Shown: one piece after another, positions 44,714-53,930 of the stretch | Layout of the letters: the number at the start of each line of letters is the position of its first letter | How positions within the stretch are numbered: position 1 is the stretch's first letter | NCBI GenBank assembly: GCA_965215295.1 | Contig: OZ244045.1 | Location: 3,286,001-3,350,000 of the forward strand | Length of the DNA: 64,000 nucleotides | Direction of reading: 5' to 3' | Origin: HK1 sp965215295 | GTDB taxonomy: Bacteria > Pseudomonadota > Gammaproteobacteria > HK1 | Program-made: the position numbers and the translations under genes | Notes under the pieces: generated by a model | The model's database searches: none | Told to the model about the DNA's origin: nothing | The model's input: only the letters and a program-made list of their open reading frames with translations

Positions 44714-44738
44714 CCTCCCGCTCCTCCCGGTCCGGCCG

Positions 44739-46025
44739 ATGAACACGAGCGTCCACACCAGCGCGGCGATGGCGCGGCGGCGCGCCAGGCGGCGCGGCGC
44801 GGAACTCCGTTTCCGGGCTTGCGGGATCATCGCGATCACCCTCGCGATCGCCGCCCTCGCGGCCCTGTTCGTCAGCATCGTGGGCAATGGGCATACCGCG
44901 TTCCGGCAGACCTTCATCGAGCTGGAGGTCACGTACGATCCGGAAGTGCTCGGCCTCGGCGAAGCGCGGGACACCGCCGCGCTGTCGGGCGCGAACTACC
45001 CCGGGCTGATCAAGAAGACCCTGCGGGACATGTTCCCGGAGGTGAAGGGACGCAAGGCCCGGCGCGCCCTGTACGGCATCGTGAGCTCGGGCGCGAGCTT
45101 CATGCTCCGCGAGCGCGTGCTTGCCGACCCCGGGCTCATCGGCCAGACGCGGCGCATCCGGGTCCCGGCCGACGACGACGTCGACATGCTCGTCAAGGGC
45201 CACATCGATCGTCATGCGCCCGAAGCGGAACGACGGGTCAAGGACGACCAGATCGCCTGGATCACGTCGCTCGAGGAGGCCGGCCGCATCGAGAAGCGGT
45301 TCAACACCGCGTTCTTCACCGCCGGCGACTCGCGCGAGCCGGAGCTCGCGGGGGTCCGGGGCGCGGTGGTCGGCTCGTTCTTCATGCTGCTCGTCACCCT
45401 GGCGCTGTCGTTTCCCATCGGCGTCGCGACCGCGGTCTACCTCGAGGAGTTCGCGCCCACCAACCGGCTGACGGACCTCATCGAGGTGAACATCAACAAC
45501 CTCGCCGCGGTGCCGTCCATCATCTTCGGGCTGCTCGGCCTCGCGGTATTCATCAACTTCTTCGGCCTGCCGCGTTCCGCCCCCTTGGTCGGCGGGCTGG
45601 TCCTGACCCTGATGACCCTGCCCACCATCATCATCGCGAGCCGCGCCGCCCTGAAGTCCGTCCCGCCGTCCATTCGCGAGGCGGCGCTGGGGATGGGCGC
45701 ATCGAAGATGCAGACCGTGACCCACCACGTCCTCCCGTTCGCGATGCCCGGCATGCTCACCGGCACCATCATCGGCATGGCGCAGGCGCTCGGCGAATCC
45801 GCGCCGCTGCTGATGATCGGCATGGTCGCGTTCATCGTGGACATTCCCGGCGGGCCCCTCGACCCCTCGACGGCGCTGCCGGTCCAGATCTTCCTGTGGG
45901 CGGACAGTCCGGAACGCGCGTTCGTCGAGCGCACGTCCGCCGCAATCATGGTATTGCTCGCATTCCTCATCACGATGAACGCCTTCGCGGTCCTGCTGCG
46001 CCGGCGGTTCGAGCGCCGCTGGTAG
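44739..46025 (+). CDS. pstA: Phosphate ABC transporter permease PstA (DUF3333-type long form)
   Basis: 428 residues. TM1 (about 28-50) is followed by a roughly 155-residue periplasmic domain (DUF3333 type, FIELEVTYDPEVLGLGEA ...) and the permease core with five helices and the coupling loop (SIREAALGMGASKMQTVTHHVLPFAMPGM). It pairs with PstC. The long insert is common in alpha- and some gammaproteobacterial phosphate systems and absent from E. coli PstA. Confidence 0.95.
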   Translation: MNTSVHTSAAMARRRARRRGAELRFRACGIIAITLAIAALAALFVSIVGNGHTAFRQTFIELEVTYDPEVLGLGEARDTAALSGANYPGLIKKTLRDMFPEVKGRKARRALYGIVSSGASFMLRERVLADPGLIGQTRRIRVPADDDVDMLVKGHIDRHAPEAERRVKDDQIAWITSLEEAGRIEKRFNTAFFTAGDSREPELAGVRGAVVGSFFMLLVTLALSFPIGVATAVYLEEFAPTNRLTDLIEVNINNLAAVPSIIFGLLGLAVFINFFGLPRSAPLVGGLVLTLMTLPTIIIASRAALKSVPPSIREAALGMGASKMQTVTHHVLPFAMPGMLTGTIIGMAQALGESAPLLMIGMVAFIVDIPGGPLDPSTALPVQIFLWADSPERAFVERTSAAIMVLLAFLITMNAFAVLLRRRFERRW

Positions 46026-46086
46026 CGCCGGCAGGCGTGCAAGTCCTGGCCGAATGGAAAGATCAAGGGATCCCGAGGAGTCGAAG

Positions 46087-46965
46087 ATGAGCGTGACCGC
46101 CGTGGAACTCTCCGCCGCAATACAGTCCCCTCCGCCGATGCCCGAGCCACCCGCCCCGGTCGAACCGGTGCCCGACGACGTCGAGACGGTCGGCGAGATC
46201 ACCGTCGACCGGCCCCGCATGACGTCGCGCAACGTCGGCGTCCGGTACGGCGACAAGATGGGCATCGAGCACGTCAACCTCGACATCGGGAGGAACGAGG
46301 TGCTGGCCATGATCGGCCCCTCGGGCTGCGGCAAGTCGACCTTCCTGCGCTGTCTCAACCGGATGAACGACACCATCGACACCTGCCGGGTCTCGGGCAG
46401 CATCAGGCTCGATGGAGAGGACATCCACGATCCCCGCCTCGATGTCGTGCAGCTTCGCGCCCGCGTCGGCATGGTGTTCCAGAAACCCAATCCGTTCCCG
46501 AAGTCGATCTACGACAACGTCGCGTACGGACCGAGGATCCACGGACTGATCGAGGACAGGCGCGAGGCCGACGTGATCGTCCAGCGCAGCCTCGAGAGGG
46601 CGGGCCTGTGGAACGAGGTCAAGGACCGCCTCGGCCAGCCCGGCACCGGACTGTCCGGCGGCCAGCAGCAGCGCCTGTGCATCGCGCGGGCCATCGCGGT
46701 CAGTCCCGAGGTGATCCTGATGGACGAGCCCTGCTCCGCCCTCGACCCCATCGCGACGGCACGCATCGAGGAGCTCATCGACGAGCTACGCGAGAACTAC
46801 GCCATCGTGGTCGTGACCCACTCGATGCAGCAGGCGGCCCGGGTCTCGCAACGCACCGCGTACTTCCACCTCGGCCGGCTCGTCGAGGTCGGGGAGACGA
46901 ACCAGATCTTCACCAATCCCCGCCACCGGCTCACCGAGGACTACATCACCGGGCGGTTCGGCTGA
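46087..46965 (+). CDS. pstB: Phosphate ABC transporter ATPase PstB
   Basis: 292 residues from ATG 46087, chosen because GAGGAG lies 7 bases upstream (an in-frame ATG at 46054 exists). A Pro-rich N-terminal extension of about 40 residues precedes the ATPase: Walker A GPSGCGKST, Q-loop GMVFQKPNPFPKSIYDNVAYG (PstB-specific), signature LSGGQQQRLCIARAIA, Walker B ILMDEPCSALDP, switch His in VVVTHSMQQAARVS. It energises phosphate uptake with PstC and PstA. Confidence 0.96.
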   Translation: MSVTAVELSAAIQSPPPMPEPPAPVEPVPDDVETVGEITVDRPRMTSRNVGVRYGDKMGIEHVNLDIGRNEVLAMIGPSGCGKSTFLRCLNRMNDTIDTCRVSGSIRLDGEDIHDPRLDVVQLRARVGMVFQKPNPFPKSIYDNVAYGPRIHGLIEDRREADVIVQRSLERAGLWNEVKDRLGQPGTGLSGGQQQRLCIARAIAVSPEVILMDEPCSALDPIATARIEELIDELRENYAIVVVTHSMQQAARVSQRTAYFHLGRLVEVGETNQIFTNPRHRLTEDYITGRFG

Positions 46966-46994
46966 CCGGCGTGGACGATTTCCAGGCAGCCCGG

Positions 46995-47711
46995 ATGGGC
47001 AACGACGAGCACACCTTCAAGCGCTTCGATCAGGAGCTCACGCACCTGAACAGCGTCGTGCTCCGGATGGGCGGCCTGGTCGAGGACCAGATCGCCAGGG
47101 CCGTGAATGCGCTGCGCGATGCGGACCTGGAGGCCGCCCGCAACGTGGTCGCCCGCGACCATGTCGTGAACTTCCTCGACGTCCAGGCCGACGAGCAGAT
47201 CGTCAACCTCCTGGCCCTGCGCCAGCCGATGGGCAGGGACCTGCGCATGATCCTCTCCCTCGGCAAGACGGTGACGGATCTGGAGCGGATCGGCGACGAG
47301 GCCGAGCGCATCGCGCGCATGACCATCGACATCTACGACTCGAACAATCCGCCGCCGGACGCCCTCCTCCTCAGCGATGCGTACCGCATGTCGAACCTGG
47401 CCACCCGGATGCTGCACGACGTGCTCGACGCTCTCGCCCGGCTCGACGTCGACAAGGCGGTTCGGGTCGCCCGCGGCCATACCGAGCTCGACAGCGAGTT
47501 CCAGGCCGCGCTGCGCCGCCTGTCCACATACATCATGGAAGACGCCCGCAACGTCGGCCACATCATCAACGTGACCTTCATCGTCAAGTCGCTGGAGCGG
47601 ATCGGCGATCACGCCAAGAACATCGCGGAGTACGTGGTCTTCCTGGTGAAGGGCAAGGACGTGAGGCACGTCAGCCCGGAATCGATCGACGCCGGCGAGC
47701 TCGACCGCTGA
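46995..47711 (+). CDS. phoU: Phosphate transport system regulator PhoU
   Basis: 238 residues: two repeated three-helix PhoU domains with metal-binding helices (VLRMGGLVEDQIARAVNAL, LGKTVTDLERIGDEAERIARM and IVKSLERIGDHAKNIAEYVVFL). It represses the Pho response when phosphate is plentiful. Start at ATG 46995 (HTFKRFDQEL follows as in homologues); GTG 46971, five bases after the pstB stop, would add eight residues. Last gene of the pst operon. Confidence 0.95.
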   Translation: MGNDEHTFKRFDQELTHLNSVVLRMGGLVEDQIARAVNALRDADLEAARNVVARDHVVNFLDVQADEQIVNLLALRQPMGRDLRMILSLGKTVTDLERIGDEAERIARMTIDIYDSNNPPPDALLLSDAYRMSNLATRMLHDVLDALARLDVDKAVRVARGHTELDSEFQAALRRLSTYIMEDARNVGHIINVTFIVKSLERIGDHAKNIAEYVVFLVKGKDVRHVSPESIDAGELDR

Positions 47712-47753
47712 GCCGCCGCGCGGGCGGAGCCTCGCCGGGAACGAGCGTCGCGC

Positions 47754-48515
47754 TCAGCGCCCGCCCGCCGCCGCGATGCGGTGGAGCGGGTCCTGCCGGT
47801 AGAAGGCGCGCAGTTCGGCGTAGAGCTCGGGATAGCGCTCGTCGAGCACTTCGGGCAGCTCGAAGAAGTACTCGCTGATCACCGCGAAGAACTCGTCCGG
47901 TCCCGTCGTCGCGTAGTCGTCGAGCTCGGTTTCCTCGCCGGCGTCGACGCGCGCGCAGAGATCCCGGTAGGCGTCGCTGAATACCCGGTACCAGGCCGCT
48001 CCGTCCATCTCCGCGTGCAGGGGCGGGAAACCGTTGGCGTCGCCGTTCAGCATGTCGAGCTTGTGGGCCAGCTCGTGGATGATGACGTTGTAACCCTCCA
48101 GCCTGCCCGAGGCCGCGACGTCCTCCCATGACAGGACCACGGGCCCGCGAAACCAGGACTCGCCGCTGCGCTCGTCCTCCCACACGTGCTCGACCCCGGC
48201 CTCGTCGATCGAAGTGCCGCGCGACACGAAGCCGCCCGGGTACACGATCACCGAGCGCCACCCGGCATACGCCTCGATGCCGAGGGCGAGCACCGGGATG
48301 CACGCCTGCGCGGCCACCACGACCCGGGACTCCTCGTCGAACTCGAAGCCCCCGGCTCCCTCCAGCGACTTCGTGTCCAGGAACGCATCGGTGAGGGCCC
48401 GCAGCCGTTCCGCGTCGGAGTCGGCGAGGGTCGCCACGATCGGCAGCTCCCGCCGCACCGTCCGCCACGTGGCGTCGGCGACGGGTCGGCGGCTCGGCTT
48501 CAGGAAGCGGAACAT
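47754..48515 (-). CDS. mtfA: Zinc-dependent peptidase MtfA (Mlc titration factor)
   Basis: 253 residues matching the MtfA family: N-terminal FRFLK segment, VVAAQACIPVLALG, then VVLSWEDVAASG ... NVIIHELAHKLDMLNGDANG with the HExxH zinc site (HELAH) and a downstream Glu in EFFAVISEYFFE. In enteric bacteria MtfA binds the glucose repressor Mlc and has peptidase activity; no Mlc or ptsG gene is in this window. Convergent with phoU, separated by 42 bases. Confidence 0.93.
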   Translation of the reverse strand: MFRFLKPSRRPVADATWRTVRRELPIVATLADSDAERLRALTDAFLDTKSLEGAGGFEFDEESRVVVAAQACIPVLALGIEAYAGWRSVIVYPGGFVSRGTSIDEAGVEHVWEDERSGESWFRGPVVLSWEDVAASGRLEGYNVIIHELAHKLDMLNGDANGFPPLHAEMDGAAWYRVFSDAYRDLCARVDAGEETELDDYATTGPDEFFAVISEYFFELPEVLDERYPELYAELRAFYRQDPLHRIAAAGGR

Positions 48516-48566
48516 GGCGGAATCGTCTTCCGGTCAGGGTCTTCCGGTCAGGGCCCGGCGCTAGCC

Positions 48567-48601
48567 CGGATTTCTTGCCGGATCGCGAAGCGAGGGCGCG
48601 G
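48567..48601. repeat. Dispersed intergenic repeat, copy 2
   Basis: Same 26-bp core as copy 1 at 41845-41870 with two differences, preceded by CCCGGATTTCTTGCC, partly matching copy 1. It lies between mtfA and the VanZ-like gene. Confidence 0.75.
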
Positions 48602-48631
48602 TGATGCCGGCAGCGACAAGGCGAACGCGAG

Positions 48632-49120
48632 TCAGGGCGCGCAGTCGTACTTGATGGTACGTCGAGCACCTTGGCCGCGTTCAACGCAGTCGATGCCGGT
48701 CGATCCGCGTCCGCAGCCGTGAGATGGCGAGAAATCCGGGCTCGGGTCGTCGCCCGCCGTCCGCGGCGCGGACGACTCCGCATGGCCACGCTCGACCGTG
48801 CCGCGAAACCACCGGACCGCACGATGGAGCACGACGCCGATCAGGATGCCGGCGCCGTCCAGAGCGATGTCCCGGACCTCGGCGTCGCGCCAGGGCAGTG
48901 CGCCCTGCACCAGCTCCAGGCCGATCCCGTAGGCCAGCATCCAGAAGATGACCGGACGCCACCCGGAGCGGTCGAAGTGCGCCAGCCGCAGCGCGGGGGT
49001 CAGGTAGCCGAACGCCAGCACGTGATTGACCGGAGCGCTGCCGGTGTCGAGCGCCGGAGCGGGCGTCAACGCGAGGTACGTGCAGACGCCGAGCGGCAGC
49101 CAGAAGCAGATCCCGGGCAT
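48632..49120 (-). CDS. VanZ-like small membrane protein
   Basis: 162 residues from ATG 49120. Three or four transmembrane helices with the VanZ-type pattern (VNHVLAFGYLTPALRLA, FWMLAYGIGLELVQGALPWRDAEVRDIALDGAGILIG). The (E)xxQ and Asp-rich RDAEVRDIALDGAG motif is characteristic; the function of most family members is unknown, and only Enterococcus VanZ is linked to glycopeptide resistance. The C-terminus is hydrophilic. An ATG at 49206 would add a basic extension. Confidence 0.8.
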   Translation of the reverse strand: MPGICFWLPLGVCTYLALTPAPALDTGSAPVNHVLAFGYLTPALRLAHFDRSGWRPVIFWMLAYGIGLELVQGALPWRDAEVRDIALDGAGILIGVVLHRAVRWFRGTVERGHAESSAPRTAGDDPSPDFSPSHGCGRGSTGIDCVERGQGARRTIKYDCAP

Positions 49121-49559
49121 CAACCGGTCGACAGCTCCCCGGACGGGTACGGAGGGTCCGCTCCGCCTCCGGCCCGGACGTTCACGACGAGGCGCGTCGT
49201 ATACCATGGCGGCGCATCGCGACGGGAGCGTCCGGATCGGCCGGATGCTCATCGCGGCCCCCGGCCCGGGGACCCGGTGCATCGGCCGGGCGTTCCGCGG
49301 GGCGGAGAAGGTGGCTGACGTTCCCCGCGGCCCCCGGACCCGGTGCATCCCTCTCGCCGCAGGAGAAGGAGCCGACGTGACCGAAGACTCGAACGGTCCG
49401 CCTGCCGGGGATGCCCGGTCCGGCGCATCGGTGCTCGTTCCCGGGGCTCATGGATTCCCGCCGCGGCGGGAGTCCGGCGGTTCCGCGACCCGGGACCCGC
49501 ACGGGATCGCGACCCGGTCACGGATGCGGTCCGGCGCCGGCGCGAGCTGACCGGCCGCC
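49121..49559. other. 439-bp divergent spacer
   Basis: Between the VanZ-like (minus) and DMT (plus) genes. It contains a direct repeat: GCGGCCCCCGG ... ACCCGGTGCATC at about 49254-49285 and again at 49329-49353. No convincing gene or regulatory site. Confidence 0.5.
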
Positions 49560-50435
49560 GTGCACGAGGCATACACCCTCCCGGTGCTGCTCGCCCTTGC
49601 GGCCGCGGTCCTCTTCGCGCTCGGCAACCAGCTCTCGCGCATGGCGTTGCGCTTCGTCGACTCCCAGACCGCGGTGCTGTGGCAGATCGGCGTGAGCGCC
49701 ACGATCTACTGGCTCGCCGCGCCATTCTACATGGAGGCATGGTACTGGACGGCCTCGGTGCTGCCGTTGCTCATCCTGCTCGGATGTGTCCGCCCGCTGC
49801 TCTCGGCCAATCTCGGGATGGCGGGGACGCGCATCCTCGGGCCGACGATCAGCGCGACCCTCTCGGCGACCTCCCCGCTGTTCGGCGTCGCCCTCGGGGT
49901 CGTGCTGCTGGCGGAAACCCTCTCCCGGGAGATCGCGATCGGCACCGTCGGGATCGTCGCCGGCGTGGTCCTGATCTCTTCCCACGGGCGATCGTCGCGG
50001 ACCTGGCCGCTCGTCGCCCTCCTGCTGCCGGTCGGCGCGGCGCTGGTGCGAAGCCTGGCGCATGCCTTCTCGAAAATCGCCCTCGAAGAGATCCCGAGCC
50101 CGTTCTTCGTTGCGGTCGTGGCCTACAGCGTGTCGTTCGTGCTCGCGCTCGCCAATCAGGCGCGCACCGGGCGGGCGGTATTCAGCGCCGTCGCGCCGGG
50201 AGGCGTGAAGTGGCTCGTCGCGACCGGCGCCACCTACGGCACCGCGGTGCTCATGCTCAACACGGCGTTGCTGCACGGCCGCCTGGTGGTGGTGGCCCCC
50301 GTCATCGCCTGCGCCCCGCTGTTCACCCTGCTGCTCGGCGCCGCCGTGTTCCGCGAGAACGCGATCACCCGCCGCGTGGTCGTCGCGGTGCTCGTCGTGG
50401 TGCCGAGCGTGGCGCTGATCGGGGTGCGGGGGTAG
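49560..50435 (+). CDS. EamA/DMT-family transporter
   Basis: 291-residue membrane protein with about ten transmembrane helices in two EamA halves (first half around LAAAVLFALGNQLSRMALRF; second half begins near LVALLLPVGAALVRSLAHAFSKIA). These are drug/metabolite exporters, often for amino acids or metabolites; the substrate cannot be told. GTG start at 49560 (VHEAYTLPV). The next gene encodes an epimerase-type enzyme on the same strand 120 bases on. Confidence 0.9.
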   Translation: MHEAYTLPVLLALAAAVLFALGNQLSRMALRFVDSQTAVLWQIGVSATIYWLAAPFYMEAWYWTASVLPLLILLGCVRPLLSANLGMAGTRILGPTISATLSATSPLFGVALGVVLLAETLSREIAIGTVGIVAGVVLISSHGRSSRTWPLVALLLPVGAALVRSLAHAFSKIALEEIPSPFFVAVVAYSVSFVLALANQARTGRAVFSAVAPGGVKWLVATGATYGTAVLMLNTALLHGRLVVVAPVIACAPLFTLLLGAAVFRENAITRRVVVAVLVVVPSVALIGVRG

Positions 50436-50555
50436 CGCCCCGTGGGCAACGCGAAAGCGTTCGCTCTACACTGTCCGGGGAATGACGGAGGCTTTCGCCC
50501 GCGAGCTCCGCGGCCGATGTCGTCCCGCACCCGCCCGCCGGCCGGGGAGCTTTCA

Positions 50556-51626
50556 TTGAGAATCCGTCGCGTCAGTACCTGGACCGAACGCTTCGAGCTC
50601 GTCAGGCCGTACACCATCGCGTTCCGGACCGTCGAGTCCGTGCACAACGGCATCGTCCGGATCGAGGCCGACGACGGCTCGACGGGACTCGGCTGCGCCT
50701 CGCCGGAGCGGTTCGTGACCGGCGAGACCCGGGACACCTGCGGTGCGGCGCTCGCCGAGCCGGGACTGCAATGGCTCGTGGGTCGCCACGCCCACGAGCT
50801 GGCCGCGCTGTGCCGGGAACTCCACGAGCGCTTCCCCGGGACCCCGGCCGCGCGCGCCGCCGTCGATATCGCATTGCACGACCTGTGGGCGAAACAGCTC
50901 GGGGTACCGCTCGCCGACGCGCTCGGCCGGGCCCATGCGGCGCTGCCGACCTCGATCACCATCGGGATCAAGGACGCCCGCGCCACCGTCCGGGAGGCGG
51001 ACGAGTACCTCCGGCGCGGGTTCAAGGTGCTGAAGGTCAAGCTCGGCCACTCCCTCGACGACGACATCGAGCGGCTCCACCGGCTGCGCGACTTCGTCGG
51101 CGAGGCGATCGTGATCCGCATCGACCCGAACCAGGGCTACTCGGCCGAAGAGGTCGCGCGCTTCGTGGAGGAAACGGCGGCGCTCGACATCGAGTTCCTC
51201 GAGCAGCCGATGCCTGCCCGGGACGTCGATGCGATGCGCGCCCTGCCCGACGCGGTCAAGGACCGGCTCGCGGCGGACGAGACGCTCCTCGACGCATCCG
51301 ACGCGCTCGCGCTCGTGCAGCCGCCCCGCGCCTGCGGGATCTTCAACATCAAGCTGATGAAGTGTGGCGGGGTCCGCGCCGCGAAGCGCATCGCCACCAT
51401 CGCCGAGACCGCCGGGGTGGAGCTGATGTGGGGCTGCATGGACGAGAGTGTGGTGAGCATCTCCGCCGCGCTCCACGCCGCGTTCTCCTCCCCGGCGACG
51501 CGCTACCTCGATCTCGACGGGAGCCTCGACCTCGCCCGCGATGTGGCCGATGGCGGCTTCGTCATCGAGCACGGCGTGATGCGCACCCTCGACGAACCGG
51601 GCCTCGGCGTGACCCTGCGCGTCTGA
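50556..51626 (+). CDS. Enolase-superfamily enzyme, dipeptide epimerase/muconate-lactonizing type
   Basis: 356 residues from TTG 50556 (GGGGAG 6 bases upstream; ATG 50517 is a longer alternative). N-terminal capping domain then a TIM barrel with the KxK catalytic pair (FKVLKVKLG near 155), metal ligands in RIDPNQGY (Asp), FLEQPM (Glu) and LAADET (Asp), and the opposing Lys in FNIKLMKCGG. This pattern is that of L-Ala-D/L-Glu and related dipeptide epimerases, which aid peptidoglycan-peptide use. Substrate specificity is unresolved. The 3' end is copied 218 bp downstream. Confidence 0.88.
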   Translation: MRIRRVSTWTERFELVRPYTIAFRTVESVHNGIVRIEADDGSTGLGCASPERFVTGETRDTCGAALAEPGLQWLVGRHAHELAALCRELHERFPGTPAARAAVDIALHDLWAKQLGVPLADALGRAHAALPTSITIGIKDARATVREADEYLRRGFKVLKVKLGHSLDDDIERLHRLRDFVGEAIVIRIDPNQGYSAEEVARFVEETAALDIEFLEQPMPARDVDAMRALPDAVKDRLAADETLLDASDALALVQPPRACGIFNIKLMKCGGVRAAKRIATIAETAGVELMWGCMDESVVSISAALHAAFSSPATRYLDLDGSLDLARDVADGGFVIEHGVMRTLDEPGLGVTLRV

Positions 51627-51854
51627 GGCCGCATGGGTCACATGGGCCGCCTAGGGTCCCCGCCCCCGATCGCCGGGAGCGACTCTGCGCGCTCGATACC
51701 ACACGGGCCGTCCGGGCCTCCGCCCCCGGCCGCCCGGGCCTTCGCCTTCGGCCGCCCGGGCCTCCCGCCTCCGGTCGCCCCCGGCCGCCCCCGGGCCTCC
51801 GCCCTTGGCCGCGTGGCGCACTTGGCGTGACCCTGCGTGTCTGAGGCCACATGG
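51603..51854. repeat. Copy of the epimerase gene 3' end downstream, with a GC-rich minisatellite between
   Basis: The 34 bp at 51603-51636 (last codons GVTLRV, stop and 13 bases of spacer) recur at 51821-51854 with four differences visible. Between them, 51710-51815 is built from about four degenerate 22-bp units of the type CGGGCCTYCGCCYYCGGCCG. The second copy ends just upstream of the Nudix gene. Confidence 0.85.
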
Positions 51855-51866
51855 AGCGACAGTGCA

Positions 51867-52391
51867 ATGACCGTACCGGCAAGTCTGGAGATCGTCACCG
51901 TGGTCGATGGCGAGAACCGTCCGGTGGCCGAGCTGCCGCGCCATCGGGTGCGCAGCGAGAACCTGCCCCACCGGGCGACCTTCATCTTCGTCTTCGACCG
52001 CCGGGGACGGGTGCTCGTGCAGCGCCGCACCACCATCAAGGACGTCTACCCGGGCCAGTACGATCTCGCCGCCGGCGGGGTCGTCGCGGCCGGTGAGTCG
52101 TACGAGGAATGCGCGGAGCGCGAGGCGGCGGAGGAGCTCGGCATCCGGGGCGCGGCCCTGGAAGCGAAGTTCGACTTCTACTACGAGGACGAACGCAGCC
52201 GGTGCTTCGGGCGCGTGTTCACGTGTGTGCACGACGGACCGTTCGCGCTCCAGCCCGAGGAGGTGGAGAGCGTGGCGTTCCATACCGTCGAGGAGATCGC
52301 CGCCGGCGGCATCGCCCCGATCACCCCCGACACCAGGATGGCCCTCGACCGTCTGCTCGAGCTCCCGGGCGTGGCGGGCGCGCGGGAATGA
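51867..52391 (+). CDS. Nudix hydrolase (IDI-like, general)
   Basis: 174 residues. Nudix box from GGVVAAGESYEECAEREAAEE through ELG (about residues 72-94) with all catalytic glutamates; FDRRGRVLVQRRTTIKDVYPGQYDLAAGG precedes it, the layout of the isopentenyl-isomerase-like/YfcD branch of the superfamily. Substrate unknown. GGAG at 51853-51856 lies ahead of ATG 51867 and comes from the duplicated segment. Confidence 0.9.
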   Translation: MTVPASLEIVTVVDGENRPVAELPRHRVRSENLPHRATFIFVFDRRGRVLVQRRTTIKDVYPGQYDLAAGGVVAAGESYEECAEREAAEELGIRGAALEAKFDFYYEDERSRCFGRVFTCVHDGPFALQPEEVESVAFHTVEEIAAGGIAPITPDTRMALDRLLELPGVAGARE

Positions 52392-52460
52392 GGGGGTTCC
52401 GGCAAGCCGGGATGCCGGACGAATCGTCGGTTCGCGAACCGTCGCCGCCGGGCGAGCGGG

Positions 52461-53282
52461 TCAGATCCTGCCCGCCTCTTTCAGGCGCCCCAACGACTCG
52501 CGCAGCCCGCGCTCCATCCGGCCGGCCCATTCGCGCTGGCCGGCCTCGCTTTCGACGAGGTCCTGGCGGATCTCGAACCCGGCGTGAAGGAGGCCGCGCC
52601 CCTGGCCGTGGCGCGGCATCGAGTAGGCCTTGTCCGAGGTCATGAAGTACGGCTCGTTGTCGCCGACCACGAGCCCCGCCGCCTCGCCTTCCTCGCGCAG
52701 GACGGCCAGCATTTCGCGGGCGAACCGGTCGTCGTGCTCGTACATCACGCCGATGTGCCACGGTCGATGCTCGCCGAGGTACACCGGCGTGCACGTGTGG
52801 ATCGAGACGGCCACGGTAAGGCGGCCGGCGGCGATGCGCGCGTCGATCAGATCGTGGATGCGGTCGTGATAGGGATGGAAGATCTCGACGGCGCGGGCCT
52901 CGATCGCGGCCTCGCTCAGGCCCCGATTGCCCGGAATGAGCGTGTCCTCGCTCACTTCGACGACGAAATCGGCGGCGCCCGGGGCGCGATTGCAGTCGAC
53001 GACGAGCCGCGAGTACCGCTGGAGCACCAGGGCCGCGTCGAGCCGGGCGGAGAGGTCCCGCGCGACCGCCGCCGCCCCGATGTCCCACGCGATATGACGG
53101 TCGAGATCGGGACCGGCCACGCCGAGGGTGCCCAGCCGGGCGGGAAACATGCGCCCCGCGTGCTCGCAGGTCAGGAGGAACGGCGACGATCCCGCCGGCC
53201 GCACGACTTCGACCGGCGCGGGATCGCCGGCGCCGAGCAGGCGGCCGTCGCTGCCGATCTCGCCGGGCTCCGCTGCATCCAT
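52461..53282 (-). CDS. N-formylglutamate amidohydrolase-family protein
   Basis: 273 residues. Family motifs: LLTCEHAGRMFP near 33-45, HIAWDIGA near 64, SRLVVDCNR near 92, and HTCTPVYLGEHRPW near 153-166, with the His/Glu/Asp zinc-site candidates. The family hydrolyses N-formylglutamate or related amides, and many members have unknown roles. No histidine-degradation genes are nearby. ATG 53282 has GGGGA 7 bases upstream. Minus-strand run with sixA and ctaA. Confidence 0.88.
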   Translation of the reverse strand: MDAAEPGEIGSDGRLLGAGDPAPVEVVRPAGSSPFLLTCEHAGRMFPARLGTLGVAGPDLDRHIAWDIGAAAVARDLSARLDAALVLQRYSRLVVDCNRAPGAADFVVEVSEDTLIPGNRGLSEAAIEARAVEIFHPYHDRIHDLIDARIAAGRLTVAVSIHTCTPVYLGEHRPWHIGVMYEHDDRFAREMLAVLREEGEAAGLVVGDNEPYFMTSDKAYSMPRHGQGRGLLHAGFEIRQDLVESEAGQREWAGRMERGLRESLGRLKEAGRI

Positions 53283-53399
53283 CACCGATTCCCCATGGGC
53301 GCAATGGGCGCGCAATGTAGCAGACGCGGGACATGTCGCAGCATGGCGGCGCCGGCCCGGCCGGGCGGCACGGGCCGTCGCCTCCCTCCGGGGCCGCGT

Positions 53400-53915
53400 T
53401 CAGTCGTCGAGGTCGCGCACCCGCGTCAGTCCCAGGAGCCTGCCCTGGCCACGTTCCAGCCGGCGCCAGTCGCCGGGAAGTTCGAGTCGCGCGAGCGCGG
53501 CGGTGGGCATCAGCTTTCCGTCCTCCGGGACCGGGACGCCTCCCGCAAGGTGATCGAGCAGGTATTCGAGCCCCGGGTTGTGTCCGACGATCATCGTGCG
53601 GGCCGCCTGGGGGCGGCAGCCGCCGAGCACGTCGAGGAGCGTCGAGAGGCCCGCTTCGTAGATCGCGCTCTCGAAACGCGCCGTCCGAAGCGTGAAGCGG
53701 GCCGCCTGCGCCACCTCGAGGACGGTCCGGACGGCGCGCGTCGCGGTGGAGCAGACGACCACGTCGGGCGCCAGCCCGGTCTGCGCGATGTAACGGCCCA
53801 TCCGCTCCGACGCCCGGATGCCGCGCGGCGCCAGCGGGCGATCGAAGTCGGTGGGCGCATCGGTGTCCCACGCGGACTTCGCGTGGCGGAGGATGAGCAG
53901 TTCGCGGCGTTGCAT
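53400..53915 (-). CDS. sixA: Phosphohistidine phosphatase SixA
   Basis: 171-residue histidine-phosphatase (2H-phosphomutase) protein: N-terminal catalytic LLILRHAKSAWD (RHA motif), LAPRGIRASERMGRYI, STATRAVRTV and the second catalytic His in MIVGHNPGLEYL. SixA dephosphorylates phosphohistidine carriers such as ArcB or PtsN-pathway proteins in E. coli. It is 15 bases downstream of ctaA on the same strand, probably co-transcribed. Confidence 0.92.
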   Translation of the reverse strand: MQRRELLILRHAKSAWDTDAPTDFDRPLAPRGIRASERMGRYIAQTGLAPDVVVCSTATRAVRTVLEVAQAARFTLRTARFESAIYEAGLSTLLDVLGGCRPQAARTMIVGHNPGLEYLLDHLAGGVPVPEDGKLMPTAALARLELPGDWRRLERGQGRLLGLTRVRDLDD

Positions 53916-53930
53916 CGGGGGGTCGGACGT

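Noticed and set aside
47712..47753. GC-rich symmetry between phoU and mtfA considered as a bidirectional terminator
   Set aside because: No T-run on either strand and imperfect stem; not enough to call.
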